A stretch of 64,000 bases of DNA. It comes from Peredibacter starrii (GTDB taxonomy: Bacteria > Bdellovibrionota > Bacteriovoracia > Bacteriovoracales > Bacteriovoracaceae). The notes beneath the pieces are model-generated. The model did no database searches. It saw only the letters and a program-made list of their open reading frames with translations, and was not told the DNA's origin. The DNA lies in NCBI RefSeq assembly GCF_034259205.1, contig NZ_CP139487.1:2604001-2668000 (forward strand), in the 5' to 3' direction. A program made the position numbers and the translations under genes. Below are positions 1-8,880 of the stretch, piece by piece. The stretch's first letter is position 1, and each line of letters opens with the position of its first letter.

Positions 1-9
1 TTCTGACCA

Positions 10-1179
10 TTATCCCAGACTTCGGACTATCGCTACAAATGATTGATTTTCCTTACGGAAGTGAGCGAACGAAAAATAACTAAAAATCAGTGAAATCCCG
101 AATGGAATCACCAAACTCATCACTATGTGACTGAAATCTAACTGAACTGGAAGCTGTCTTTCGACAAAAATATCGGGCATAAGATCGTGACCGAATTTCT
201 CAAGTAATTTTAGTGTAATGTAGCCAAAAATTCCCCCTATCACCACAGTCAGCGCTGAAAGAATCAGAGTGAATTTAAAACACAACCCTACTAGTTGTTT
301 TTGGGCCATACCGAGAATCCAAAAACTCATAAGGTCACGACGGATTTTTGAGTAAAAAATCATGAGTCCAGACGTGATAGCAATCGCCACGAGCAAGCTC
401 ATACTGATGAATAAAAAGAGCATAACCTTGGTTTCAAGATTAAGTGACCACACCAGGGCCTCATTCATCTTCTCCCAACTTAAATGGCGCTTCTCCACTT
501 GAGTTGGTACCGCTAAAACTTTTTCTAAAACATCATCAGGCACATTACCGAAGAGTCGAATTTGGTTTACACCCGGAGCGCGCAGAAGGTTTTGCACCAT
601 TCCTACACGAGACCAGATCTCAAATTCATCGACCTCAGAAAGTTCTGTGTAGAGATAGTCAGATAGAGTTTCGGTCACAAAACGCGGAACCTCACCCATA
701 ATGGAATCAGTCACACCGGGAGCGATGATTTGCACTTCATCCAGGAACTGCAGATGAATCTTACCTGCAAGTTCACTTCCCATGACCAGACCTTTGAAGT
801 CTTTGTCCTGAAGGAACTCAGGTTTCTCATCATCCAGATCAATCCCGTGAAGCTTTGCCGGGGCCACGAAGTTTTTCGACTTAAGCATCACTTCGGTTTC
901 GAGCTCCGAATAAAAGTGAATGCCTTCTTTAATCAGAATGTCTTTAATCGGCGCTAATGACTCAGAAGTGGGTTCATCGAAGATAATAAGGTGTGAACCG
1001 TGAATCGACTTAGAACGAGCGATAAGACCCTTTTGAAGGCCTCCCATAATTCCTTGAATGACCATCAGGCTGAAGGCCGAGAGGAAAAGACCCACCACCG
1101 CGATAAACAACAGGCGCTGGCGAGTCTTTGCTCTCAAGATATACGAGAAGAAGTATCTAAAAAAAGGCCAAACTTTCAT
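10..1179 (-). CDS. FtsX/LolC-LolE-family ABC transporter permease
   Basis: A 389-residue inner-membrane protein with the layout of LolC/LolE-type permeases: one N-terminal membrane segment (about residues 22-45), a large extracytoplasmic domain (about 46-245), then three C-terminal membrane segments (about 250-375). In the family such proteins pair with a LolD-like ATPase and either extract lipoproteins from the inner membrane or act as mechanotransmission pumps. No ATPase is visible, because the gene ends ten bases from the window edge and any partner may lie outside. The start codon overlaps the fadJ stop by one base (TAATG), so it is translationally coupled to a beta-oxidation gene, which is an odd functional pairing. 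Family is clear from topology; exact substrate is unknown. Confidence 0.75.
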   Translation of the reverse strand: MKVWPFFRYFFSYILRAKTRQRLLFIAVVGLFLSAFSLMVIQGIMGGLQKGLIARSKSIHGSHLIIFDEPTSESLAPIKDILIKEGIHFYSELETEVMLKSKNFVAPAKLHGIDLDDEKPEFLQDKDFKGLVMGSELAGKIHLQFLDEVQIIAPGVTDSIMGEVPRFVTETLSDYLYTELSEVDEFEIWSRVGMVQNLLRAPGVNQIRLFGNVPDDVLEKVLAVPTQVEKRHLSWEKMNEALVWSLNLETKVMLFLFISMSLLVAIAITSGLMIFYSKIRRDLMSFWILGMAQKQLVGLCFKFTLILSALTVVIGGIFGYITLKLLEKFGHDLMPDIFVERQLPVQLDFSHIVMSLVIPFGISLIFSYFSFAHFRKENQSFVAIVRSLG

Positions 1180-3305
1180 TAAAGGTCGTAGAACTTTTTC
1201 TTATCGTTGATCATCATCGATAAGAATGGAGCGATTTGGTATCGATCTTGGTTTACGTCTTTAGCGAAATTCGAAAGACGCTCGGCAATCTGATCCAATC
1301 CTTCCTGATCGGCCCATTTACATAGACCACCTCTGAATGGAGGGAAACCAGTTCCGTAGATCATACCTACGTCAACCGTCGAGGCCTTGTCTACAATTCT
1401 GTCGGCGAAAATATATGCGGCCTCATTCACCATTGGAAGGAACAAGCGCATTTGAATTTCCATTTCGTCTTTACGAATTTTCTTCTGTGGAAGAAGTTTT
1501 GCAATGTCAGGGTTCTTCCCTGTTACCTTGCCTTTTTCATCGTAAAGGTAGAAACCTTTACTGTTTTTCTTACCAAGTAGTTTGGCATCGTAAAGTTTTC
1601 CGGCAAGTGAACTTGGATTCGCTCTCGCACCAAGACCATCTTGCATGATCTTCCCTACTTTCACACAAACATCGAGACCAATCTCATCCATCAGACGACA
1701 TGGGCCCATCGGCATACCAAAGTTAAGAGCGGCCTCATCAAGCGCCTCAACTGAAACACCTTCCTCAAGAAGGAAAGCAGCTTCATTTAAGTATGGAGCA
1801 AGAATACGGTTCACAAGGAAACCTGGTCCGTCTTTTACCACAATCGGAGTTTTCTTTGCGTCCAGTGTCCACTTAACAAGTGAATCAATCGTTTCTTTCG
1901 ATGCACGCTCGTGAGTGATGATCTCAACCAACGGCATTTTGTTAACTGGATTAAAAAAGTGAAGACCTGCGAAGCGCTCTGGCTTTCTAAGCGCCTTACT
2001 CATTTCTTCAACTGAAAGTGAAGATGTGTTTGAAGTCAGAAGTGCATCTGGACGAACATATTCTTCTAGTTCAGCGAATACTTTCTTTTTTAGATCCATG
2101 TTTTCAACCACTGCTTCCACCACCAGGTCAACGGCCTTAAAGCCCTCGAAGTTAAGTGTCGGCTCAATTGAGCGCATTTTGCGATTGAATTCATCCTCAG
2201 TCATTTTTCTCTTCTTAAGAGCACCAGAGAAATTCTGAGAGGCCTGTTTAAGACCAAGTTCCAAAGCGGCCGGAGTGATGTCCTTCATAAGCGGAGCTTG
2301 ATTTGATTGAGCGAACAACCAGGCAATACCACCACCCATAACACCTGCACCAAGAACTGCCCCTTTCTTGACCGTCGGAAGCTTGTCTTTGTTTTCAAGT
2401 TTCTTCGTATTATCAGTCAGGAAGAAGATGTGCTGAAGATTTTTAGACTGCACACTTTGAGAAAGTTCAGCGAACGCCTGTGCTTCAAGAGTTAAATAAT
2501 CTGTGCGGTTCTTACCAGCACCCGATTCTAGAACTTCAAGAATCTTAAGTGGAGCTGGGTAGAAACCTTTTGAAGTCTCGAGAACTTTTTCACGTGCCTT
2601 TTGAAAGATAATCTTACGAGTCAGGAAGTTATCCATCGCGGCCGCACTCATCTCTTCCTTCATTGATTTCTTCTTACCTGTCTTTTTCTCAAGGAGATAA
2701 GTCTTCGCTAGTTCCTGCATACGCTCAGTCGGTAACATCGCATCTGCCAGACCCATCTTAAGGGCATTTTTCCCTCTGATCTGACGACCAGTAAGAATCA
2801 TATCCATGGCGGTTGTAAGACCAACTTTCTTCGGAAGACGGTACGTACCACCAAAACCTGGAAGAACTCCCAACATCACTTCAGGAAGACCTAAAGCAGT
2901 CTTTGGAGAATCCGAGATAAAGATTTTTTTACAAGCAAGTGAAAGCTCAAGACCACCACCAAGACAAATGCCGTCTACAAGAGCAACTGTCGGCATTTTA
3001 AGATCATCAAGAGCATTAAATATTGAGTGAGCTTCATCCAAAGCGCGAAGTGCTTCGGCCTCAGACTTAAGACCATTAATCACAGAAATATCTACACCAG
3101 CAAGAAACACACCTGGCTTATGAGAAAAGAACACCAGACCTTTAACGGCGTTCTTCTTATCTAGTTCAGCGGCCTCAAGAATTGCTTTTTTAAGCTCTTC
3201 CAGAGTTTCTTTAGTGAAAGTCGTCATGGACTTCTTTTCGAACTTCCCGAAACCCACCCACATCAATTCATTTTTAATTTCAACCGTAAGAATTTGGTAA
3301 CTCAT
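1179..3305 (-). CDS. fadJ: Fatty-acid oxidation complex alpha subunit: enoyl-CoA hydratase / 3-hydroxyacyl-CoA dehydrogenase
   Basis: A 708-residue bifunctional beta-oxidation enzyme. The N-terminal crotonase domain (about 1-290) shows an oxyanion-hole run near GICLGGGLELSLAC and a second glycine/proline motif GLPEVMLGVLPGFGGT carrying the catalytic glutamate. The NAD-binding domain begins at GAGVMGGGIAW (about 325), and the C-terminal dehydrogenase domain contains LHFFNPVNKMPLVEI. Length matches FadJ/FadB (about 715-730). The reading frame extends 12 bases upstream to a TTG, but the ATG at 3305 has GGAG six bases before it, so that start is chosen. It follows the thiolase by 12 bases and together they form the complete hydratase-dehydrogenase-thiolase set. 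The cytosolic complex shortens acyl-CoA by two carbons per cycle. Confidence 0.95.
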   Translation of the reverse strand: MSYQILTVEIKNELMWVGFGKFEKKSMTTFTKETLEELKKAILEAAELDKKNAVKGLVFFSHKPGVFLAGVDISVINGLKSEAEALRALDEAHSIFNALDDLKMPTVALVDGICLGGGLELSLACKKIFISDSPKTALGLPEVMLGVLPGFGGTYRLPKKVGLTTAMDMILTGRQIRGKNALKMGLADAMLPTERMQELAKTYLLEKKTGKKKSMKEEMSAAAMDNFLTRKIIFQKAREKVLETSKGFYPAPLKILEVLESGAGKNRTDYLTLEAQAFAELSQSVQSKNLQHIFFLTDNTKKLENKDKLPTVKKGAVLGAGVMGGGIAWLFAQSNQAPLMKDITPAALELGLKQASQNFSGALKKRKMTEDEFNRKMRSIEPTLNFEGFKAVDLVVEAVVENMDLKKKVFAELEEYVRPDALLTSNTSSLSVEEMSKALRKPERFAGLHFFNPVNKMPLVEIITHERASKETIDSLVKWTLDAKKTPIVVKDGPGFLVNRILAPYLNEAAFLLEEGVSVEALDEAALNFGMPMGPCRLMDEIGLDVCVKVGKIMQDGLGARANPSSLAGKLYDAKLLGKKNSKGFYLYDEKGKVTGKNPDIAKLLPQKKIRKDEMEIQMRLFLPMVNEAAYIFADRIVDKASTVDVGMIYGTGFPPFRGGLCKWADQEGLDQIAERLSNFAKDVNQDRYQIAPFLSMMINDKKKFYDL

Positions 3306-3317
3306 AGTGAACTCCAA

Positions 3318-4607
3318 TTACACTTTTAGGTTTTCGATAACGACAGCTCCACCTTGACCGCCACCAATACAAAGAGTCGCCAGACCATATTTTTCTTTAC
3401 GACGCTTTAATTCGTGAGCAAGAGTCACTACCAGACGAGAACCAGTTGAACCAACCGGGTGACCTAAAGCAATACCACCACCATTCACGTTTAGTTTTTC
3501 AAGTGGAAGTTCGCCAATCACTTCATCGATGCCCCAACGGCTTGAGAGAGATTTATCTTTCATTACTTTTTGACAAGCAAGAACCTGGGCCGCGAAAGCT
3601 TCATTCAATTCAAAGAGATTAATGTCTGACATCTTAAGACCCGTGCGCTTAAGAACACCGTGAGTAGCAAGCACAGGACCTAGACCCATTCTTTCTGGCT
3701 CTAGACCATGGAAGTGGTAATCCACCATTCGGGCCATTGGCTCAAGATTATATTTCTTAACTGCTTCCTCAGAAGCAAGTAACCACATTGAACCACCATC
3801 AGTAATCGGACAAGCGTTACCAACAGTCACCGTCCCGGTTTCTTTTTCAAAGTAAGGCTTAAGTTTTCCCAGACCTTCAACAGTTGAATTCGCGCGGAAA
3901 CCAAGATCATCAGCAATCATCTTATCGAGCTTGTTACCAGCAGTGATTGGAAGAATCTCTTCACGGAACCTTCCTTCTTTCGTGGCGGCTGCGGCCTTGT
4001 GGTGAGACATGTTGGCGAACTCATCTTGTTCACGACGAGAAATACCTAATTCGCGAGCAAGAGTTTCTGCTGTTTGCCCCATATTTCTTCCACAGAAAGG
4101 ATCTGTCAGACCTTGCTCAATGGCGATAACAGGAGCAAGGAAGTTCGGACGGAAAGTTGAGAACACTTTTAGCTTTTGAGCTGTTGATTTTGCTTTCATA
4201 AGCTCAACGAAGAAATTCGTCATTTCTTTGTTATAAAGGAGTGGCATCTGAGACATGCTCTCTACACCACCGGCAAAAATCAGATGATTTCTACCAGAAG
4301 CAATTTTATCGTAAGCTTGAGAGAGAGCTTCCATTCCCGAAGCACAGTTACGGTGAACAGAATATCCAGAAGTTTTCTTATGAAGACCGGCCTCTAATGC
4401 AATCACGCGACCTACGTTAGGATATTTTGCCGGAGTTCCAGTGTTACCCACAATCACTTCATCAATTTGATCCAGAGGAAGTGCATACTTGTCCACCAAG
4501 TGACGAATCAAATAGTGACCAAGATAAGGAGCAGCGATGTCTTTAATTTCTGCACCAGCTTTTACCTGCGGAGTGCGCTTACCATCAACGAGATATACGG
4601 GTTTCAT
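3318..4607 (-). CDS. fadI: Acetyl-CoA acyltransferase (beta-oxidation thiolase, FadI-like)
   Basis: A 429-residue thiolase. The nucleophilic cysteine lies in VHRNCASGMEAL. The C-terminal part has NVNGGGIALGHPVGSTGSR with the catalytic histidine, and the second catalytic cysteine lies in LCIGGGQGGA. The length is nearer FadI (about 436) than FadA (about 387). It cleaves 3-ketoacyl-CoA to acetyl-CoA and a shortened acyl-CoA. AAGGA lies eight bases before the ATG. It is the first gene of the fadI-fadJ-permease operon, and its promoter must lie in 4608-4700, downstream of the terminator at 4704-4733. Confidence 0.95.
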   Translation of the reverse strand: MKPVYLVDGKRTPQVKAGAEIKDIAAPYLGHYLIRHLVDKYALPLDQIDEVIVGNTGTPAKYPNVGRVIALEAGLHKKTSGYSVHRNCASGMEALSQAYDKIASGRNHLIFAGGVESMSQMPLLYNKEMTNFFVELMKAKSTAQKLKVFSTFRPNFLAPVIAIEQGLTDPFCGRNMGQTAETLARELGISRREQDEFANMSHHKAAAATKEGRFREEILPITAGNKLDKMIADDLGFRANSTVEGLGKLKPYFEKETGTVTVGNACPITDGGSMWLLASEEAVKKYNLEPMARMVDYHFHGLEPERMGLGPVLATHGVLKRTGLKMSDINLFELNEAFAAQVLACQKVMKDKSLSSRWGIDEVIGELPLEKLNVNGGGIALGHPVGSTGSRLVVTLAHELKRRKEKYGLATLCIGGGQGGAVVIENLKV

Positions 4608-4701
4608 ATGAATTCCTTTTCATAGGGATTTTGAATGATTAAGACAGGAATATTTTAAATCAGGAATGATGAGAGATTAAGACAAAAGCAAAATGGTCGG
4701 G

Positions 4702-4735
4702 CATAAAAAAAGGCCCCGTTAGGAGCCTTTTTTCG
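4702..4735 (-). terminator. Rho-independent terminator of the OMP-barrel gene
   Basis: On the minus strand a GGCTCC / GGGGCC stem (one G-T pair) with loop TAAC is followed by seven T. A-runs before the stem extend it and could make it bidirectional. It lies 29 bases after the stop of the outer-membrane protein gene. Confidence 0.85.
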
Positions 4736-4761
4736 AGGGGAGTATCATCAGGTGATGGAGT

Positions 4762-5934
4762 CTAAAAAAGGACAACAAGACCTGCAAAAACTGATAGTGC
4801 GTTAGCTGAAGTAATGTCTTTACCAAGATCTTTTAGACGCTGCTCGTCTGGCGAGTTGAAAGAGTTGTTCTTGCTCTTGCTTGAACCACTGCTTAAACCA
4901 GTTGAATAAGCGGCCTCAAGGTTAAGACCGAAACCACGAGTGATCATAATTTCAGAACCGGCCATTAGAGTTCCGTTAAAGAAATTTGCTGTGTGCTCTT
5001 CGTTACCAAAGTTCTGCTGACCATACATTGGGTTATAGTAAGAGTACGGGTTGTTCTCAGAATACTTAAGACTCGCACGCTGGTAACCAGCACCAAATCC
5101 AAGATACGGACGGAAACGCTCACCGTTAGTGATAAAGAACTTACCATAAAGATCTAGACCCATTGATTTATACTGGATCTCACGACCTTGCTGACCATAG
5201 TAACCATAATAACCTTGGTTAAGATTATAAGTGTTTCCACCAAAGTCATTCGTGTTCAACTGAGCATAGTTAACACCAACACCGATTGAGAAACGAGAGT
5301 TGATATTTGACTCTAGACGAAGACCGGCAGCAAGTGATGCTTCAAGTTCTTCTTTCTCACCTTGGTATGAAGTACCACCAGCATAAGGAAGAAGTTTGAT
5401 TGTTTCAAATGAACCAGTTTGTACCGCAGGAGCTACTTCTGCAGTAGACACTACAGGAGCTGCTTGCTGAACCTGAATTTGTTGTTCAACTTCCGGCTCT
5501 GCTTCTGCACGCTTTTGTTTGTTCTTCAGATATTTATTTTTGTAAGGGTCACATTCAGCAGAATCTGACTCTTCCATAATACAACGAAGTTTTTTCTGAT
5601 TCTCTTCGTACTTATTATTAAATTCTTTGATCGCCTGAGTAGACTCGATCTTTTGATCGATATACTCATCCTGACTATCAAGTAACTTCTCAGTTTGGTT
5701 TGTCAGCTTTCCAAGGTCTTTCGCCTTTTCTTTATTCAGCTGAGTGCCCATCTTTTGCTTTTTGAGCTCTCCGCGAATTTGCTCTAACTCGCCATCTGTA
5801 ACCGGTTTATCTTCTGCAAGATAACCATCAACGTTAATTGGGGCCGAATTTAAAACTTGCTCTTCGCCCTGCTGAGCATAGGCAGAGGCAAAGCTCAAAG
5901 CTAATGCCAATACCAATAGGTTTCTTGATTTCAT
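4762..5934 (-). CDS. Secreted coiled-coil protein with C-terminal outer-membrane beta-barrel
   Basis: A 390-residue protein. The frame opens further upstream, but the ATG at 5934 follows a strong GGAGGAG site and begins a clean signal peptide (residues 1-20, cleavage likely after AYA). Residues about 40-130 are charged and helical, with a two-cysteine pair (CIMEESDSAEC). Residues about 185-390 alternate as amphipathic strands and end in LVVLF, the terminal phenylalanine typical of Bam-dependent outer-membrane proteins. A Tyr/Gly/Gln-rich stretch (GYYGYYGQQG) falls in a probable surface loop. The C-terminal part resembles the OmpA-like or opacity-type eight-stranded barrels (porin-like OMP_b-brl fold). 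The periplasmic coiled coil could contact peptidoglycan. No specific function can be assigned. Confidence 0.7.
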   Translation of the reverse strand: MKSRNLLVLALALSFASAYAQQGEEQVLNSAPINVDGYLAEDKPVTDGELEQIRGELKKQKMGTQLNKEKAKDLGKLTNQTEKLLDSQDEYIDQKIESTQAIKEFNNKYEENQKKLRCIMEESDSAECDPYKNKYLKNKQKRAEAEPEVEQQIQVQQAAPVVSTAEVAPAVQTGSFETIKLLPYAGGTSYQGEKEELEASLAAGLRLESNINSRFSIGVGVNYAQLNTNDFGGNTYNLNQGYYGYYGQQGREIQYKSMGLDLYGKFFITNGERFRPYLGFGAGYQRASLKYSENNPYSYYNPMYGQQNFGNEEHTANFFNGTLMAGSEIMITRGFGLNLEAAYSTGLSSGSSKSKNNSFNSPDEQRLKDLGKDITSANALSVFAGLVVLF

Positions 5935-5970
5935 ACACTCCTCCTCGAAAGGAAATGACAATTTGCGTCA

Positions 5971-5999
5971 ACTATAGAGGAAATGTGTGGAGGTCGGAA
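5971..5999 (-). promoter_or_regulatory. Possible promoter of the OMP-barrel gene
   Basis: Minus-strand -10 TATAGT (5971-5976) lies 17 bases from a weak -35 TTCCGA, leaving a leader of about 30 bases before the ATG at 5934. The -35 is poor, so this is only a candidate. Confidence 0.3.
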
Positions 6000-6024
6000 G
6001 GCAAACTGGCCTGGAAGGTAAAAA

Positions 6025-6040
6025 TTACACTCAGTGTCAA
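6025..6040. promoter_or_regulatory. Palindromic site upstream of the OMP gene
   Basis: ACACT-C-AGTGT flanked by TT and CAA, a near-perfect 16-base odd palindrome that includes a TTGACA on the minus strand. It lies about 95 bases before the OMP start and just after the stop of the pilin-like gene. It looks like an operator, but no regulator can be named. Confidence 0.3.
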
Positions 6041-6053
6041 AAATATTTTCTAT

Positions 6054-6269
6054 TTAAATTAGCTGGTAACGACAATACTTACACTTAGGATCTTGGTCGA
6101 ACGTATTCTTCAATATATTCAACTGCTTACCGATAACGCTATTCGGGTTTTCAATAAGATAGTCCTTCATTTTTTTCGTAAAAATGATCCCAATGGTAAT
6201 GGAAACCGTTAATACCAGGAGGTACTCGATGGCGGTCTGACCTTTTTTATTGCGGATAAAACGAAGCAT
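6054..6269 (-). CDS. Small pilin-like protein (Flp/class III prepilin-type N-terminus)
   Basis: A 71-residue protein (start ATG 6269, 14 bases after the previous stop; a longer frame starts at 6308 inside the upstream gene). A short basic leader (MLRFIRNKKG) is followed by QTAIEYLLVL and a hydrophobic helix to about residue 33, then a short polar tail with two cysteines (CKYC). The G-Q-T-A-I-E-Y-L-L arrangement is that of Flp/Fap or class III prepilins, where a prepilin peptidase cuts after the glycine and the glutamate at position +5 is needed for assembly. No secretin, ATPase or TadA genes are nearby, so it is an orphan subunit at the end of an LPS-core operon. No clear ribosome site precedes the ATG. 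Confidence 0.65.
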   Translation of the reverse strand: MLRFIRNKKGQTAIEYLLVLTVSITIGIIFTKKMKDYLIENPNSVIGKQLNILKNTFDQDPKCKYCRYQLI

Positions 6270-6283
6270 GGATCTATTATAAC

Positions 6284-7624
6284 TCAGTTTGCTTCCACGC
6301 CATAGCATAGGGCCAAAAGTCCCAGGGAACGGTACCTGAATGGACCCCAGTACTCAAAACCCTCAATAACTCGATCCCCGACTGAAATATCCATTGGCAA
6401 CTTTGTAAGGACCGGGCCTTCACTTTTTCGATCTAAGCGAAGTGGTCGAAGATCTAGGGTCGTACCGCCAAATTGAGTGGACTCATTCGACCCTTTCTCA
6501 AAAGGCATAAATTCCGAATCTACCTGGAAGGCCTCAGTGAGCGCCTTATCATAGAATGCAGATTTAGATCCTGGTAGCTCTGGATATGGCCAGTGATAAT
6601 AAGAAAGATCATTCCCTTTAGCCATCACTCGATAAGGTCTCTCCGATCCGAGAAGATCAGAATTGGCCATGAATGTGAGTGAAGTTGGTGGGAATGGGGC
6701 CGTATTTCGTTTAACCGGCGCCATCTGAGACTTTCTAAATAATGAGTAAGGAGAACGAAGCGTAAATGGCACTTCTTCTGGAAGATGAGAGAAGAATAGA
6801 ACTCTGTCCCCGGAGATCACACCTTCAAAACTCGCCAGAAGTAGGTTCTCAAATTTATGCTCATGCATTTGCCAGAACTGAACCGAACTCTCTTTGTAGT
6901 CTCCCCCTAAGAGTGTAAGGCGACGTTTCAACTGAGTGGTCAGGAAAAAATCCTGCAAACGATAAATGGGAGACAACAAACGGAAGAAATAAAACGGAAG
7001 CTCTTCCGGTAGTAATTTTGTTTTTAGTTTTTCTTCGGCCGAAAGACCAAGAAGATGAAGAAGGCCTGCGAACTTTAAGTTCTTAGAGACATTGTATTCT
7101 TCATTCAGAAGTTTTCCGAATCGCTCATACACAGTTTTAAGCCACTTTGGTCCCTGAAGATCAAAACGTTGACCCTTAGTGCGAAGGCTAGATTCAAAAC
7201 ATTGAGTTTCATAGCGACGAAGCTCGGCCATAAAAGAGGCAGTGAAAGCATCGTCTTGCTCAGCATAGACTTGATCTAAATCAGTAGCATCAATAAATTC
7301 AGGATATTTTCTTAGAACTTCTTTAAGGTTTGATAGCGGAGAGGCCCCTAACTTCAAACGTGCAGATTCGGTCGCAAATTCAATCTTCGCAGGAATGAGA
7401 AATTGTCTTAGGTCCAAAAGCTCCGGAACATCAAACTTCTTACCAATACGTAAAAGGGCGAGGATCTCCATTTCAGAAAGAAAATGGCCGGGATAATTTT
7501 CCACCGAAAAACGTTTATCATCGATCAGAAGTGTTGAACGATCACGGTGAAGAGAAATGATACCTCTCACAAGAGACATCAGGCTCATACCCACCAGAAT
7601 TTCCTGATAACGATTCTTTAACAT
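6284..7624 (-). CDS. Hypothetical protein with degenerate Rossmann-like N-terminus
   Basis: A 446-residue soluble protein I do not recognise. Its N-terminus (ILVGMSLMSLVRGIISLHR followed by STLLIDD) has the strand-turn-helix-strand pattern of FAD/NAD-binding amine-oxidase-like proteins, including an acidic residue at the end of strand two. The glycine-rich turn is altered, however (G-M-S-L-M-S instead of GxGxxG), so cofactor binding is uncertain. The rest is rich in aromatic and basic residues, with no signal peptide or membrane segment. Its start overlaps the KDO-transferase-like gene by seven bases, so it is coupled to the LPS-core genes and may modify a core sugar or a lipid carrier. Function unknown. 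Confidence 0.6.
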   Translation of the reverse strand: MLKNRYQEILVGMSLMSLVRGIISLHRDRSTLLIDDKRFSVENYPGHFLSEMEILALLRIGKKFDVPELLDLRQFLIPAKIEFATESARLKLGASPLSNLKEVLRKYPEFIDATDLDQVYAEQDDAFTASFMAELRRYETQCFESSLRTKGQRFDLQGPKWLKTVYERFGKLLNEEYNVSKNLKFAGLLHLLGLSAEEKLKTKLLPEELPFYFFRLLSPIYRLQDFFLTTQLKRRLTLLGGDYKESSVQFWQMHEHKFENLLLASFEGVISGDRVLFFSHLPEEVPFTLRSPYSLFRKSQMAPVKRNTAPFPPTSLTFMANSDLLGSERPYRVMAKGNDLSYYHWPYPELPGSKSAFYDKALTEAFQVDSEFMPFEKGSNESTQFGGTTLDLRPLRLDRKSEGPVLTKLPMDISVGDRVIEGFEYWGPFRYRSLGLLALCYGVEAN

Positions 7625-8880
7625 GAGATCACTTGCTCCCGCGCCTTCTGATAACTCTTAAACATTGAATCAAGCATAGCATGACTTCCTTCCTGCTGGT
7701 TGGTATTCAGCCAGTTCAGAAACTGTTCCGGAGTATTCACCTCGGTCATTTTATCCATATCAAGGGCCACATCATATTCAGTCGAACGGTGATGGAACGG
7801 CCCACAGCTGATCTTTGACGATCCGGCCACAAGCGGCTCAAGGACTGAGTGAATACTCCCTTCAAACCCTCCCCCCACATAGCTTCTTCCAAAATCAGAA
7901 TAAAGCTCGCAGAGAATACCTTTCTTATTCACTAGAATAGTTTGTGAACTTTTATAAGTTTGGGTCTGGTTATTAATCTCAAACACCGGACGACCAAGAT
8001 TATCCAGACCTTCTCTGAAAAGGTTCAGGATCTCATCACTTAATTGATGAGGCACAACCACGAGAAACACATCCTCCGGTAGATCACGCAGAAGAAAGAG
8101 GTCACTTGGCCAGGCATTCCCAACGATCAAACGTTTTTCACGAGGGATGAGATTAATGTGAGTATAAAAATCCGGATAAAGGTTAAAATGAGACTGGAAC
8201 TTCTCTACTCGTCCATCCATGCGCCGACGGATCTGTTCCACTCTGAAGTCATACACAACCCCAGGGAACCCCATCTTTCTTCCCTCTTCTTCATCTTGTG
8301 AAGACGCATAAACGATGGTCTTAGCATTTTTTAGAAAGAGTTTTTTCCAGAACGAAGCGGATTTTCCACGGCTGCGTTCTTTCTTAAATGTCATCCATAC
8401 CAGTTTGAGCTCATGATCTTTTTTAAGACTCCAAAGAAGTAACTCAGGGAGAAGATCATAACGAACCATAATGAGGGTCTTAGCAGTTACCCAACAGCTA
8501 AATGATCGACGAGCAATGGGAAAGAGTCTTACCAACGGATAGCGAAGGTAGCGAATCTGTTGCGGGTATTGGCCAGCGAGCTGCATGATCGCCTTCTCAA
8601 CACTTGGTGAGAAAAAAACGAGTTCAATTTTCTTTCCTGCGGCCAAAGCATCAGAGATAAGAGGAGCGACCTGCTGATACTCTCCTTCCGAAGAGAACTC
8701 AAAACATATATCTGCCACGATTCCTTTCTCTCGAAAAGAATGGGCCAGAGATTCAAACTTGTTTCTTTTTTCAAAACGCTCACGTTCTTCAACTTTAGAG
8801 TTCCAGAACATAAGAAGCGAAATCAGTCGAATGAGTGGGAAATAGATAAACCAGAATAAGATCCAAAAAATGATTCTCAT
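7618..8880 (-). CDS. KDO-transferase-like glycosyltransferase (WaaA/GT30-related)
   Basis: A 420-residue protein with an N-terminal membrane anchor (about residues 3-25, very hydrophobic) and then CFEFSSEGEYQQVAPL. The latter corresponds to the conserved serine/glycine/glutamate motif of the WaaA N-terminal domain, in which the glutamate is the catalytic base. A C-terminal half with GNAWPSDLFLL, a proline-rich VVPHQ strand and GGGFEGSIHSVLEPL fits a GT-B acceptor/donor domain. WaaA transfers KDO from CMP-KDO to lipid A at the inner membrane. The sequence is divergent (WaaA normally reads SVGE), so the acceptor may differ. It overlaps the upstream GT9 gene by four bases (ATGA). Confidence 0.7.
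   Translation of the reverse strand: MRIIFWILFWFIYFPLIRLISLLMFWNSKVEERERFEKRNKFESLAHSFREKGIVADICFEFSSEGEYQQVAPLISDALAAGKKIELVFFSPSVEKAIMQLAGQYPQQIRYLRYPLVRLFPIARRSFSCWVTAKTLIMVRYDLLPELLLWSLKKDHELKLVWMTFKKERSRGKSASFWKKLFLKNAKTIVYASSQDEEEGRKMGFPGVVYDFRVEQIRRRMDGRVEKFQSHFNLYPDFYTHINLIPREKRLIVGNAWPSDLFLLRDLPEDVFLVVVPHQLSDEILNLFREGLDNLGRPVFEINNQTQTYKSSQTILVNKKGILCELYSDFGRSYVGGGFEGSIHSVLEPLVAGSSKISCGPFHHRSTEYDVALDMDKMTEVNTPEQFLNWLNTNQQEGSHAMLDSMFKSYQKAREQVISC

Noticed and set aside
444-3030. Several plus-strand ORFs antisense to the permease and fadJ
   Set aside because: They are shadows of strongly coding minus-strand genes, with no ribosome sites and low-complexity translations.
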